A stretch of DNA of 64,000 nt from Sorex araneus (Eukaryota > Chordata > Mammalia > Eulipotyphla > Soricidae), in the NCBI RefSeq assembly GCF_027595985.1, contig NC_073305.1, positions 179,011,949 to 179,075,948 of the forward strand, given 5' to 3'. A program made the position numbers and the translations under genes. This document shows, one piece after another, positions 1 through 11,427 of the stretch; position 1 is the first letter of the stretch; the number at the start of each line of letters is the position of its first letter. The notes beneath the pieces are model-generated. The model was not told the origin of the DNA and ran no database searches. It worked only from the letters and a program-made list of their open reading frames with translations.

Positions 1-710
1 AATGAGATCTAAAAGAATAGATTAATCTAGGTAGGCCTGCTTTTCTGGGAAAAGGAACAAATTCCTCAAGCTTTCTGTCATATATGGGTTATACTATCCT
101 ATAGAGTCTCATCAGAATGTCTTCTTGCCCTCCAGGTGGTAGTAACCGAGGGATAAGAGAATCAGAGCACTGGTTGCTTATTAATATGCTGTGGATATAA
201 GTCATAAACTTAAACTCCTAAGCAAAAATAAAATAACAAGTGCATCATGACTTTTCTATAAGGCTATTTCAAAAACAGTGACTCCGCATGGAAAAGTGAG
301 ATGCATGGCTACTGCTTCATTTATTGTTTGGAAAAGCTCATATTTTATTATGAAGAGATTTATCTTTTGAGTCAGCTCAACTATGTTGCTATACCAACTA
401 ATCACCTTCTCACACATCTCTTAGATGCAACTACAAAATATACTAATATGATGAATGTCACTGAATCATTAGTGTGTGAGCTCTAGTCATCTGTGCCAAG
501 AAGCCACCCATGGTATTTAGTGATGCCAAATGACCACCATTTTTCCATGTCATGTTCCGATAATCTCCAATTCCTCTCACTCTGAAAGAGAACTTAGAAG
601 AAGATGCAGATGAGTGTGTAATCTTACAAAGACAGTATAACAGCAAATATTTGATCAAGAATTGGATGATGAACAAGTCCTTTGCTATTCAAATCAATAA
701 GTACACATCA

Positions 711-884
711 GGGATTGAAGAGATGGTTTAATGAGTAGAGCACTTGCCTTGCTAACAATCAGACTCAGGATCAATCCCCACCATCTCACATGGTCCCCTG
801 AGCACTGACAGAAATAATTGTTGAGTACAGAGCCACCCCCTGAGCATTACTGGTTATGGACCAAAACCCAAAAATAATAATTAC
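711..884 (+). repeat. SOR-A type SINE, old
   Basis: This is a degenerate copy of the tRNA-headed SINE. The head (GAGTAGAGCACTTGCCTTGC), a box-B-like GGATCAATCCCC and the body (CATGGTCCCCTGAGCACTG) are visible, ending in an A-rich tail. Confidence 0.8.
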
Positions 885-1470
885 ATCTGTAGGAGAATAG
901 ACATGTCTTACCTTTGGACAGCTATTGGTAAGAACTATGTGTTTTTGTCCAGTGTATGAAATAAGAAGTTGAGTCCTACCTGGGAAAGAGCAGCCTCTTT
1001 AAAATTTTAGTAACACTGTGAGCTCTGTATTTGACTCACAACTATTAAAGCTCCTAGGTTGGGTCCTTGAAGTATGTTATTTCCAGGTATGTTGCTATTA
1101 AGTATGTTACCATTCTTTCCTCCTTTGCTTGAACATGAGGTGTAAGTGCACAGCAACTCAGATTGTTTTCCTCAGTGCCCTCCTAACATCTAGCATAGTG
1201 CACTGAATGCAGTAGGTGCTCAGTAAGTCTGTCTGAAGATAATTCTACATTTTCTTTTCTTCTTGTCTTGACTGAAACTTGTTTCCATCCTGCTTTTCAT
1301 CTAATAGTTATTTGGCAGGTGTGTGGGGGGGAGGGGGGCGTGGAGGATGGGGTGGGGAGACACCTGCTTTGGGCCTGGTATTACACAAGCAAAGCTCTAG
1401 TGCTTTTGCTTAGCCACAGCACCAGTCTGGAGACCTGTCAGTGTTTTAAATGGATTTTACATTGTTTTGC

Positions 1471-1732
1471 TGGACTGGAGCAATAGCACAGCAGGTAGGG
1501 CATTTGCCTTGCATGCGGCCAACCCAGGTTTGATTCCTCCATCCCTCTCAGAGAGCCCAGGCAAGCTACTGAGAATATCCTGCCCACATGGCAGAGCCTG
1601 GCAAGCTACCCATGGCATATTCAAGATGCCATAAACAGTAACAACAAGTCTCACAATGGAGACATTACTGGTGCCTGCTCGAGCAAATCGATGAACAATG
1701 GGACAACAGTGCTACAGTGCAGTGCTACCATT
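1471..1732 (+). repeat. SOR-B type SINE
   Basis: It has the same tRNA-like head as the SOR-A copies (GCACAGCAGGTAGGGCATTT). The body is different and contains CTGGCAAGCTACCCATGGCA and TCACAATGGAGACATTACTG. The 3' end has CAGTGCTA repeats instead of poly(A). Confidence 0.92.
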
Positions 1733-1888
1733 CAAAAAGAATGAAGAGCATGAGGGGACATGATGACATGTTTCTAGGACCAACCATTGTTTTCCATTTT
1801 AAAAGATGACAACATTGGCATCTGGGAACAGAAATTATACCTAGCTAAACTGTGAAACCTGTGGCCTTAGAAATGTCAGAAAATTTGG

Positions 1889-2022
1889 ACCCCAGAGAGA
1901 GTTCAAGGGTTAAAGGGATTTCCTGACATAGGGCTGGCCCTGGTTCAATCCCAGGCACTGCCAAGCATGACCCCAGAGCACAGTACCAGGAGCACTCTGG
2001 TGGGTGTGGCCCAAACGCCTCT
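1889..2022 (+). repeat. SOR-A type SINE, degenerate
   Basis: The box B region (CTGGTTCAATCCCAGGCACT) and the 3' body ending GTGGGTGTGGCCCAAA are recognisable. The head is eroded. Confidence 0.75.
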
Positions 2023-2743
2023 CCCCATGTATTGAAAATGGCAACGACTAAAGGAGGTATATAAAACATCCCTTTGTTTCACCTATCTGTCTCTATACCA
2101 ATATATTTCTTTATTCATTTCTTAACATATAAGATACTTGACCTAAGATATAAGATATTTCATCTTGAATTAGTCGAGGAACCAAGTCAATAGCCAAAAC
2201 GGTCATGATTCAAACGCAGGTTTGTTTCTTGTTTACTATGTTCTGGGTACACTGGCAGGTTAGGCCAGGGCTCTCTTGCCTGCAGCGACTCAGAAATTCA
2301 TCTCAGTCTCACGCTGCACTTGGGTAGTCCATGATCACACTAAGAGTCCATTTTCCTTCTGAACCAGCCCAGCCAGAAACAGAACACATGCACGGAGATC
2401 TCAACTGGGCCAGGAAACACACGGAGAAAACATCTTCAAAGCAGATTTGTCATCATGGCAAAGTGCTTTTCCTAGAACATACAACTCGTGTTCTCAAGAT
2501 CTTATATTAAATATTCAATCAGTAATTATACTATAGTAATAATAAAACTGTGGGAAACACTCATAATTCTCCCTGTGCATCAGGTGCATCATTGAGGAAT
2601 TTTATAAAATAAGTATCAAAGCTCCCTTCTTTTAGAATAGCTGGTAAAAAGTACATCATGTGAAAAATGTATATATTTTTGACTTTTCTAATGGAGTAAA
2701 AGATAGTATATACACATAGTTTTTTTAAAAAGTAATCCATGCA

Positions 2744-2800
2744 GGGAGCTGGGAGATGCTTCTGGGTCCAATTCCTGGCAACACATGATCTCCCAAGGAA
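2744..2800 (+). repeat. Possible SINE fragment
   Basis: A short piece, GGGTCCAATTCCTGGCAACA followed by ATGATCTCCCAAGGAA, resembles the centre of the SOR-A body. It is too short and diverged for certainty. Confidence 0.4.
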
Positions 2801-3095
2801 TACAAAGTATTTTTCCATGTTAGTGGGCACTGCAGAGCCAGTCAGTATAGTGCCCTGGGGTCTATGTGTTGAACAAGGCTAAGAATCACCAGTGGGGCTC
2901 CGTTGAGCAAGTCCCTCTCAGATCACTGCAATTTCCTAGATCTCATACAAAGGACAAGTGATAGTTAACTCATTTGAGATAAAATAATATGACTTTTAAT
3001 GGAGATACCCAGGTTTGAGCAGAGTAGAAAACATAATACAGTGCTACAGTGGTGCAACGTTTCCAGGCATTTATAACGTCTGGAGAGAAGATGTG

Positions 3096-3180
3096 AGGCA
3101 TTGGAGATGGGGCTCATGGTAGGATGTCCTGTGTGTGAGGTCCTGGGTTTGGTACCTGGGATCATAAAATAAGACAAAAC
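3096..3180 (+). repeat. SOR-A head fragment
   Basis: A truncated head (GGAGATGGGGCTCATGGTAG, TCCTGGGTTTGGTACCTGGG) runs directly into an A-rich tail. Confidence 0.6.
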
Positions 3181-3287
3181 AATAACAACTAAAACACACT
3201 TACTCCTCATTCTTCCTGGGTCCATGAAATAGAGAACTATCAAAAAGTACAAGTGTCTGTTCATCTTTTCTCTCCATGTTTTGCTGG

Positions 3288-3543
3288 TAATGATAGCACT
3301 GTAGCACTGTAGCACTGTCATCCCATTGTTCATCAATTTGCTCGAGCGGACACCAGTAACGTCTCATTGTGAGACTTGTTGTTACTGTTTTTGGCATATC
3401 GAATACGTCACGGGTAACTTGCAAGGCTCTGCCGTTTGGGCCGGATACTCTCGGTAGCTTGCTGGGCTCTCCTAGAGGGACGGAGGAATCAAACCGGGTC
3501 GTCCGTGTGCAAGACAAATGCCCTGCCCGCTGTGCTATGATGT
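3288..3543 (-). repeat. SOR-B type SINE
   Basis: This full-length reverse copy starts with the tRNA head at its high-coordinate end. At the low-coordinate end it finishes in about three tandem copies of TAGCACTG (CAGTGCTA on the element strand). It abuts the inverted L1 segment. Confidence 0.93.
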
Positions 3544-3544
3544 T

Positions 3545-4375
3545 TTAATTTCTGTTGTGAACATTCAGAGTGATTTATATAGCTTGATATTGTCTCTTTA
3601 TCTTATGTACAGTGTGAAATATTTTTCTCAATCAGAAGTGTGTCTTTATTTTAGGCCTTATTTCCTTTGCAATGCAGAAATTTTTTAGTTTTACCTAGTC
3701 CCATTTGTGTAGTTCTGCTTTTGTTTCCTTTGCCAATAAAGACTCATCCAAAGCCTTGTAAGAGCCCCCTTAAGGGTGGGGAGGGTGGGTAGCTATGCTT
3801 TTCTGTGCAATTTAAAGAAACAAGGTTGATATCAAGGTCTTCAATCCATGTTGAATTGACCTCTGTGTGTGGTGTGAGACAAAGGGTCTAATTTCATGCT
3901 TTTGTGTGTCCTTGCCAGTTTTTTCAGCACCATTTGTTGAGATAGCTCTTCTAGCTCCACATCATGCACTTAGTTAAATTATGTATCCTAACTAATATCA
4001 TAAATTATTTATCAGCGATAGCACAGTGGGTAGGGTGTTTGCCTTGCACTTAGCCGACCTGGGTTCCATTCCTCTGCCCCTCTCGAAGAGCCCGGCAAGC
4101 TACCGAGAGTATCTTGCCCACACGGGAGAGCCTGGCAAGCTCCCTGTGGCATATTCAATATGCCAAAAACAGTAACAAGTCTCACAATGGAGACGTTACT
4201 GGTGCCCGCTCGAGCAAATTGATGAGCAACAGGAGGACAGTGACAGTGACAGTAAATATTCATAATTTGAGGGTTTAAATCTGGTCTCTCTATTCTGTTC
4301 CAGTGTTCTAAGAGTCGGTCTTTGTGCCAGACCTAAGTTTATGGTTTTGAATATTACAGCTTCAATATATGTGTA
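3545..4375 (-). mobile_element. L1 ORF2 fragment, inverted 5' part, interrupted by a SINE
   Basis: Read on the minus strand this resembles LINE-1 ORF2. Familiar antisense landmarks on the plus strand are TTTTTTCAGCACCATTTGTT at about 3920, CTCTATTCTGTTCCAGTGTT at about 4285 and TTTAGTTTTACCTAGTCCCA at about 3690. A SOR-B SINE splits it at 4012-4252. The ORF2 C-terminal part follows at 4440 in the opposite orientation. The fragment is broken and not coding. Confidence 0.8.
4012..4252 (+). repeat. SOR-B type SINE nested in L1
   Basis: This is a well preserved SOR-B copy with head GCGATAGCACAGTGGGTAGG, near-palindrome TGGCATATTCAATATGCCA and tail GACAGTGACAGTGACAGTA. Sequence on both sides belongs to the same L1 fragment, so it is younger than that L1. 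Confidence 0.92.
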
Positions 4376-4447
4376 TATATCTATAGATAGATATATACAC
4401 ATATATAAATAGATATATACACATATATAAATAGATATATACACACA
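4376..4447. repeat. AT-rich tandem repeat
   Basis: About three imperfect copies of a 22-24 bp unit containing ATAGATATATACACATATAT lie between the two opposed L1 pieces. Confidence 0.85.
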
Positions 4448-4745
4448 ATGGAAACCTATTCAGTTATTAGTATGAATGAAATGTGGCAATTTGCTGCAAT
4501 GTGGCTGAAATAGAGTGTGTCATCCTAAATGAGTCAGAAAGCAAAAGACAAATACCAGATGACCCTGCATACATGCTAAGTATAAAGAAACAAACAAAAA
4601 AAAAGAGGGAGTAAACAATCCCCAATGCTCACAAGCCCTAAAATACAAACTAAGGGGACTGAGGGATTGTGAAACATCGGAGGAGGGATCTTGACCATGG
4701 GTGGAGGAATTGGTATCATAGCTCTGTAACTAGAAAACAGTAACT
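4440..4745 (+). mobile_element. L1 3' end fragment (ORF2 C-terminus and 3' UTR)
   Basis: The sequence AATGGAAACCTATTCAG, followed by a GAATGAAATGTGGCAATTTG segment and an ATGAGTCAGAAAG segment, corresponds to the ORF2 C-terminal region typical of mammalian L1. It is followed by a G-rich 3' UTR (GGAGGAGGGATCTTGACCAT). It lies in the opposite orientation to the L1 segment at 3545-4375. Confidence 0.8.
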
Positions 4746-4746
4746 T

Positions 4747-4870
4747 CAGGGTCATAGGGATAGAACAGTGGGTAGGACACTTGCCTTCAACATCACCAAG
4801 AGTAATACTGGGGCAAAAAGCCGGGAATAAACCCCAAACACCTCTGGTGGTAGTCCCAAAACAAAAACAA
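4747..4870 (+). repeat. SOR-A type SINE, internally deleted
   Basis: The head TAGAACAGTGGGTAGGACAC is clear. The middle is shortened, and the end AACACCTCTGGTGGTAGTCC runs into an A-rich tail. Confidence 0.7.
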
Positions 4871-6359
4871 CCAAACGACAACAACTTTAATATGATTATA
4901 AATTCTGGTACCTCAATCAAAAGCTAATTAGGATAAGAGGTGGATAACTCCTGGACATAAAAACCAGAAAGTAACCCCAAACTTACTTATATGTGACAAG
5001 AGAAAAAGAAATTCCATTGAATTAGTAATGATGTGTCAAGAAAAAAACAGAAGACTATCTACTTAGGGAAAGGGAAGTATAATAATTTTTCAGATGAGCT
5101 GGGTTTCTTAATAAATGTTTTCTTTGGTATGAGGCAGGATAAGAAATTGCCTAAGTGATATAGTAAGCAAATAAAAATAAATATCTCATTGTAATAAAGT
5201 CTAGGAGATCATATCTTTTGGCTAAGCATGAAAGAAGATATGATGAATTGGAATATGAAGCAAAAACATGTATATCAGAGGCAGTTGAGAGGTATGTGGG
5301 AAACCTCTGGAGAAAATATCATTGCAAAAACGCAAAGAACCCCTGAGTAGCTTTTATATTGGACTTTTGACAAAAGAGATTTCTTATCATGGCTCGTTAT
5401 TAAAATGACACACCAGAGAAGTGACATACTCTTCCATTGTCTTCTCAGTCACAAGCTGATGCTTCTTCTGTTTATCAGAGACCTCGCTCTCCTATGTGTG
5501 TGACCTCTGTTGCCTCGTGTCTATCTGCTGCACTGAAATGGTGTCCACTAACGCATACAGTTGAGTGGCAGGAGGCACGGAGTGAAGCAATTACTTAGTT
5601 AACATGAGAAAACGTACCCCAGCTAAGCCCTCCTCTCCCTAGCCAGCTTGTCTTCAGGACCGTTTGTCTTCAGCCCTGTAAAAGGTGTTCAAAGCTCTTC
5701 ACTGCAACTTGTGAAGAACAACAGGCAATAGGATTGGTTTGGGAGATATTCACAAATATCTCCTCCACCCTTGGGGACTGGCCAGCAGGCTCAGGCTATC
5801 CCGTGACCCCTTTGCTTTGTGGCTTTAGAACCACAAGCTGCACAGACATGGGGCCATGCAGAGGCCCATCAGGGGAGTCACGGGTCAGAGAGGAAGCTGA
5901 AGGCTTGGCCTTGAAGGCAGTTCTGGGCTGCCCGGCTCTTTGGTCACAGACTCAGCATCCACAGAAACCCGGCACAGCCCGGCTGCCCATTCATCCTGGG
6001 TCTGCGAGAGAAACTACTTTTGATTGCAGCTGAGTGGCAGCACTCTGGTTCAGACCTCTCGCAGCTGCCGGCTGGGGGTGTTTCCTCTGCTATCTCTTGC
6101 TTTGGGTCCTTCTCCACTCCCTCTGGCCCTTTTCTTTTCTGATCAAGAGGCCACAGCCCAAGGGCTTCTCCCTGGCAGTTCTGTCCCATTCTTGCTGTTG
6201 CAAAAGGAGAGGGAGAGAAATGTGACTTCGCATGAAAATTTTGTCCTGCATCTGGCTGGTGTCTCTCTTTTCTCCAGAAATAGATGAACCTCCCCTAGGA
6301 GGCCAAAGGCTGGGCGTGCTGGGACCCCTCATAGGAGGGTGCTGCCATCTGGACCCCGT

Positions 6360-6362
<3 letters not shown>

Positions 6363-6396
<34 letters not shown>
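6363..6396 (+). repeat. (GT)n microsatellite
   Basis: A pure GT run of about 17 units lies in ESR1 intron 6. Confidence 0.98.
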
Positions 6397-6397
<1 letters not shown>

Positions 6398-6552
6398 TGT
6401 GTGCTGGCCAGTGGAGACACTGCCAAATGCACAGGCATGCTGGCGTGTTTGTGTCGGTGTTCTTCCAGCTGCTGAAAACTCCGTCATCTGGCAATGTGAG
6501 GAGGGGTGGAGAACAAAAAGGAAGAAGGAAGAACATGTCCAAGTAGAAATAG

Positions 6553-6762
6553 AGTGAAGAGGGGAGAGAGACAGAGAGAGACAGAGAAAGAGAGATAGAG
6601 AGACAGAGGAAGAAAGACAGAGAGAAATAGAGACACAGAGAGACACAGACAGAGAGACAGAGAGACAGAGACATAGAGAAAGAGAGAGACAGAAAGAGAT
6701 AGAAAGAGAGAGATAGAGAGACAGAGACAAAGAGACGGAGAGACAGAGACAGAGAGAGAGCA
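6553..6762 (+). repeat. GA-rich imperfect repeat (AGAGACAG type)
   Basis: About 210 bp of nearly pure purine with repeated AGAGACAG and AGAGAAAG units. It is low complexity. Confidence 0.95.
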
Positions 6763-7302
6763 CGCACACGCAGGATCAAGTCAGCAAGAAAAACAAGGCA
6801 AGAGAGAAACTTAATTGAGATCCCATTTAGAGGGTGCCCAGGTAGGTTCACGACCTGATCGTGTCCACCACCAGATTTCTTCCACAGACTCTTCCTTCCT
6901 CTCCCCATGTTGACTACAGGAATCCAGAAACAGAAACTCCAATTCTCCAGCAGGGCTTCAAGGCTGGATCATGACATACAGATTTTTGTTCCATGCTCGG
7001 GATTTGGAGCAGCTTCAGGAGTTGCAAGAGCCAGTCTTGTTTGCAAGACTATTTTTGAAGGCCCTTCATGTCTGATCACCGGCTCCGTGTGGCCATCTAG
7101 GGTGGCAGCGATCATTTGGGGTCTGGAAGTTACCAGACCTCCTTTCTAGCTGCTGTGGGAGCACCCAACAGACTTTAGGGGTTTGGATTTGTTGTCGTGG
7201 CTCTGGGGGGGCGGTGCTGCCAACCTAGGCCATGTTTCACCACAAAGACCCCAAAACATGATGGCAACTATTGTCAATTATTGGCATCTCTCTGAGATTG
7301 AC

Positions 7303-7455
7303 TTTTTTTTTTTAATTGTTTTTTGCTCAACTGTGCTCAAAAGAGCTTATTCCTGGCTGTGTTCAGGGATCATTCCTGGCAGGGATCAAACTCAGGTCAA
7401 CCACATGCCACACCAGTGCCTTACATGCTGTACTTAATTCTCTGGCCCTGGAGAC
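7303..7455 (-). repeat. SOR-A type SINE
   Basis: A T-run at 7303-7312 marks the poly(A) tail in reverse. The body (GTGTTCAGGGATCATTCCTG) and box B reverse (GATCAAACTCAGGTCAACCA) follow. Confidence 0.85.
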
Positions 7456-7877
7456 TGCATTTCCATTTCTGAGTCTACTTGCTGAGCTGGGAAGCATCTG
7501 GCGGCAGGGATGCGATGACAGGCAGGACTTATGCCAATACGGGACCCAAAACCCAGCTTTGTTCTGCAGAACATGTCCTGCACTGCAAGAGTCAGGGTCT
7601 TACACTCTTCTTCCACGGGTACTTTGTGCTCGGAACCCCGGTCCTTAACACAGTACCTGCACACAGGAAGTTCTCCACTAGAAGTGATTGAAGAAGACAA
7701 GCCATGCTCCATCCTTCTCTCTTGAGAGAATCGTGGCACCTCACACCCAGAGCAGGGAAGACAGGCCACCCAGTGTCCGAGCGTTGGGCTTCTTAGCTCC
7801 CGTGGACAGTGCACCCACACCCTGGGCCTCAGAATGGCTGAACCAGTAGCCCCAAGGGCTCCAACTGTGCACAGCAG

Positions 7878-8068
7878 TAGGGCCAGAATGATAGTACAGA
7901 GGGTAAGGGATTTGTCTTGCACACGACTGACCTGGGTTTGATCCCCAGCACCCCTGTGATCCCCCTAGCCCTGCCAGGAGTAATTCTTGAGTGCAGAGCC
8001 AGGAGTAAGCCCTGAGTATCTCTGGGTGTGGCCCCCAAACCAACCAAACAAACAAACAAGAAAAACTG
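7878..8068 (+). repeat. SOR-A type SINE
   Basis: This copy is full length. It has head AATGATAGTACAGAGGGTAA, box B GGGTTTGATCCCC, body TGCCAGGAGTAATTCTTGAG, and a tail of CAAA units. Confidence 0.93.
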
Positions 8069-8123
8069 TGCACATAAGCAGAAAGAATAAATGTCATGCA
8101 AGTCTCACACACATGGAGGCTGA

Positions 8124-8124
<1 letters not shown>

Positions 8125-8166
<42 letters not shown>
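8125..8166 (+). repeat. (CA)n microsatellite
   Basis: A pure CA run of about 21 units. Confidence 0.98.
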
Positions 8167-8170
<4 letters not shown>

Positions 8171-9399
8171 GATTGCTTTGAACAAGAGCAGAATTATTGG
8201 AGAATGAGGCCATCCTCCTGGGTGGTAACAGAGAAGGAAATTGGTGGGAAACACATCCTCCAAGTTGGATGAACTCCATCCTGGGCCCTGGCCGGGGCTG
8301 CGGGAGGGCCAGCCAAAGCCCGACCTCTGGGAGACCAGCATGCATGTGATGACACAGAGGGTGGGGAATGGCAGGGCCACGGGGCTGAGCAGAGGCTGCC
8401 CTCAGCCCAGACACCCCTGACCTCTGACCCCCGACCCAGGCACCTGTGGGCCAGCCCCTTCAGTAATTCTTCCAGTGATTTCTTCTTAACGAGTCACACT
8501 GCTTGTCAGCTGCTTTTTCATCCCAGCCCTGTTGGCTCTGGCTCGAGTGCCTCTGGGTACCCAGAGTGACATTCTCCTCCTCCGTGGCCTCGGAGTGGAC
8601 ATACTGGCCATTCTGGTTCCGTTGTTTGTTGTTGTGGTTGTTGCATTTGTTTCCGATGGTCGTCACTTTCCATTCCAGCCTGTCAATCATGATTTCATCT
8701 GAATTCTGCCCGGGATGTATTTGCCCCCTCTCCATCCTGAACTTCTGCCAGCAGCAACCCACCAGCACCTGCCAACCCAGAGTCAGGGTTGGGTGTACGT
8801 GGAGGGCTTGCATTGGAAGGCGCCTCTGAGGTCAGGAGCAATAAGAGGAGAAGCATATTCATGGATATGTTATTTATTATGCATCTGTTATTTATACTCT
8901 ATCTGTGTATTTATAAACATGGTTATCTTATTTACAAATACGAATGAATATATTGTTGCTAGATATACAATATGGGTATTTTTTCTATACACTTTATTTA
9001 TATTTTATTTAATCCATATTTTATTTATAGCCATACTGTGTTCGTGGGTTGCATAGAGGTGGGAGCAGAGCCGGGTTCCTAAATCTGCAGTCCCTGGAGA
9101 AGAGTGACATCTGCTCCCTGCAGGGCTGTGGGATGAGGCAGGAAGGGCTGATTTCTGCAGGGTTAACTTGATAGAATAGTCATCCTGGGACTCTCAAGAG
9201 AGCCTGGATCCATCCTGCCTCCTTGGCTCATCATACTTGTCACCTCTTTATCTTGGCCTGAGCTCACCCTTTGGTATAAGAATCGGATTTCTTCTCATCA
9301 CATGTGAAGGACCAACCCCCACCCACTCCAGCAAGAAAGGTTCATAGTGAAAGAAACAACAAATGTTCAAAAGCAACAGAACCTGAGAACTGGTCTGTA

Positions 9400-9565
9400 A
9401 TAGGAAGCATATCCCTTGAGGGTGGGTGGGGGATAGGATTGGGGGGGCATTGGGATATGGTGGAGGGAAGCTAATACTTTGGTGGAGGGTCTGTTGCTGG
9501 AATGGTTTGGGCATGAAAGGCTTCTAATGTCAATCTTGTAAATCATGGTGACTAAAATAATTTGT
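9400..9565 (+). mobile_element. G-rich retroposon tail (unclassified family)
   Basis: G-rich sequence GGTGGAGGGAAGCTAATACT leads to TCTGTTGCTGGAATGGTTTG and then CTTGTAAATCATGGTGACTA. The layout is the same as in the tails at 22.3, 24.8 and 61.7 kb. Confidence 0.65.
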
Positions 9566-9705
9566 AAATTAAGAATGACAATGATCGTTGGAAGTGATCA
9601 CTCTGGACAAAAACAGTGCTGAAAGGAGGTAAAGTGATGTACGTGATACCCTTTCATTAATGGTATTGCAAACCACAGTTCCAAAAGGGAAAATAAGAGA
9701 GAGAG

Positions 9706-9743
<38 letters not shown>

Positions 9744-9965
9744 CAGAGACAGAGATAAAGACAGAGACAGAGACAGAGGTGGAGGGAGGGAGAGCAAGCA
9801 TGTGTGTCTGTCATAAAGGCAGGCTGCCAGAGTGGGGGTGGGGGACAGGCAGGAGGGAAACTGGGGCCATTCCTCATGGGAAATATGCACTGGTGAAGGG
9901 ATGGATGTTGGAACATTGTCTGATTGAAACCCAATCATAACAACGTTGTCAATGGGACCTTCAAA
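9566..9965 (+). mobile_element. G-rich retroposon copy with internal GA tract
   Basis: Landmarks in order are AGTGATCACTCTGGACAAAA, TGGTATTGCAAACCACAGTT, a (GA)n block at 9700-9780, GCACTGGTGAAGGGATGGAT and TCTGATTGAAACCCAATCAT. The same order is partly seen at 22.3 kb, and partly inverted at 24.6 kb. The family is not identified by me. Confidence 0.7.
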
Positions 9966-10045
9966 ATTGAAGGAAAAAAGAAAGATCTAGATCCTCTTGA
10001 CTCAAGCAGGATTTCTTTCCCACTGCACCCTACACTTGTGCACAT

Positions 10046-10089
<44 letters not shown>
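10046..10089 (+). repeat. (CA)n microsatellite
   Basis: A pure CA run of about 22 units. Confidence 0.98.
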
Positions 10090-10091
<2 letters not shown>

Positions 10092-10958
10092 TCAGTCACT
10101 AACTCACACACCATAGCATGCTTTCATTTTCTTCTTGTGTAATTCCATTTTGCTAACAGTCAGGCTTGGAGCCCTGCTGCTAAGAAACTGCTCCTTAAGA
10201 ACCCCATATTCATTTCTTTCCAGCTCAGCAACTTCAAAGGAGAGAATTTCTGTCCCTGATTTCTGTTCTAGAATTTCTGTTTCCTAATTTCCATTCTAGA
10301 GCTAGTGTGGATTACCTAGTTCAGGTCTGAAACCCAAAGACTGGAGTGGTCTAGCTTGGGTCATGAATCTACCTGTGCTCCAGAGTGCAGGATCTATTAC
10401 CCGAAAAAACGTCAGTAGGGTGAAAACCTGCCTTGGCATGAGAAACAGCGGCTCCTGCAGCCCTCTCTGTGCCCACCTTACTAAACCTTTTCCCAGAGGC
10501 TAAAGATTCTGTAGGCCTCAAATCTGTTTTGTCACCAAGCTGCAGAGAACGTCCTAAGCAACTGGACAAAGTCCTCTGATTCTCTTTCTGCTCTTCCCCC
10601 ACCCCGCCCCCCAAGAATGTTCCACTATCATGAGTAGTTGTGGGATCGGCACTCAGCTTGTTTCTCAGCTCAATTCTGTCCTAGGGAGATACGAGCTTCA
10701 CCTTTCTTCACGCAGCGGGATGGTGTGACTTGTGTTGTGGGGCCCTGCTCAGTATGGATGTTTGTGTTGGTGCTGGAGTCAGAATCAGTGCAAAGGTAGC
10801 ATCTTCCACCACTATGACCCCAAGGCTAACAGTGCCTTTCTGGGACTCTGGATGGCAAGTTCTGGAAGTTGCATTATACGCAGGCAGTCACTTGACTTTC
10901 TCATCCATGCATTGTCATGAGGAAGTTTACATCGTGGCCTGGATCAAACCGGTCCTGA

Positions 10959-11282
<324 letters not shown>

Positions 11283-11373
11283 TGAGGCCCCCGCGGGGCC
11301 CCACGGGACCGCCAGGGAGCCAGCAAGGCCCCCTGCAGAGGCCCGGGTGTCTCAGGCATCACCGCCTTGGGAT

Positions 11374-11427
11374 GAGTTTGGGCGCATGCGTGCTCTGGGA
11401 GTGGGTAGTACGCATGCGCCCAAACTC
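11374..11427. repeat. Inverted repeat, 18-bp perfect arms, with NRF1-like cores
   Basis: The left arm GAGTTTGGGCGCATGCGT (11374-11391) and right arm ACGCATGCGCCCAAACTC (11410-11427) are exact reverse complements around an 18-nt spacer. Each arm holds a GCGCATGCG-like core resembling the NRF1 site. The repeat starts 93 bp after the exon 7 donor. Confidence 0.95.

Noticed and set aside
8460..8829. Overlapping open frames of 117 and 108 codons in ESR1 intron 6
   Set aside because: The sequence is non-repetitive, but neither frame resembles a protein I know, and no splice or poly(A) context was seen. Probably chance.
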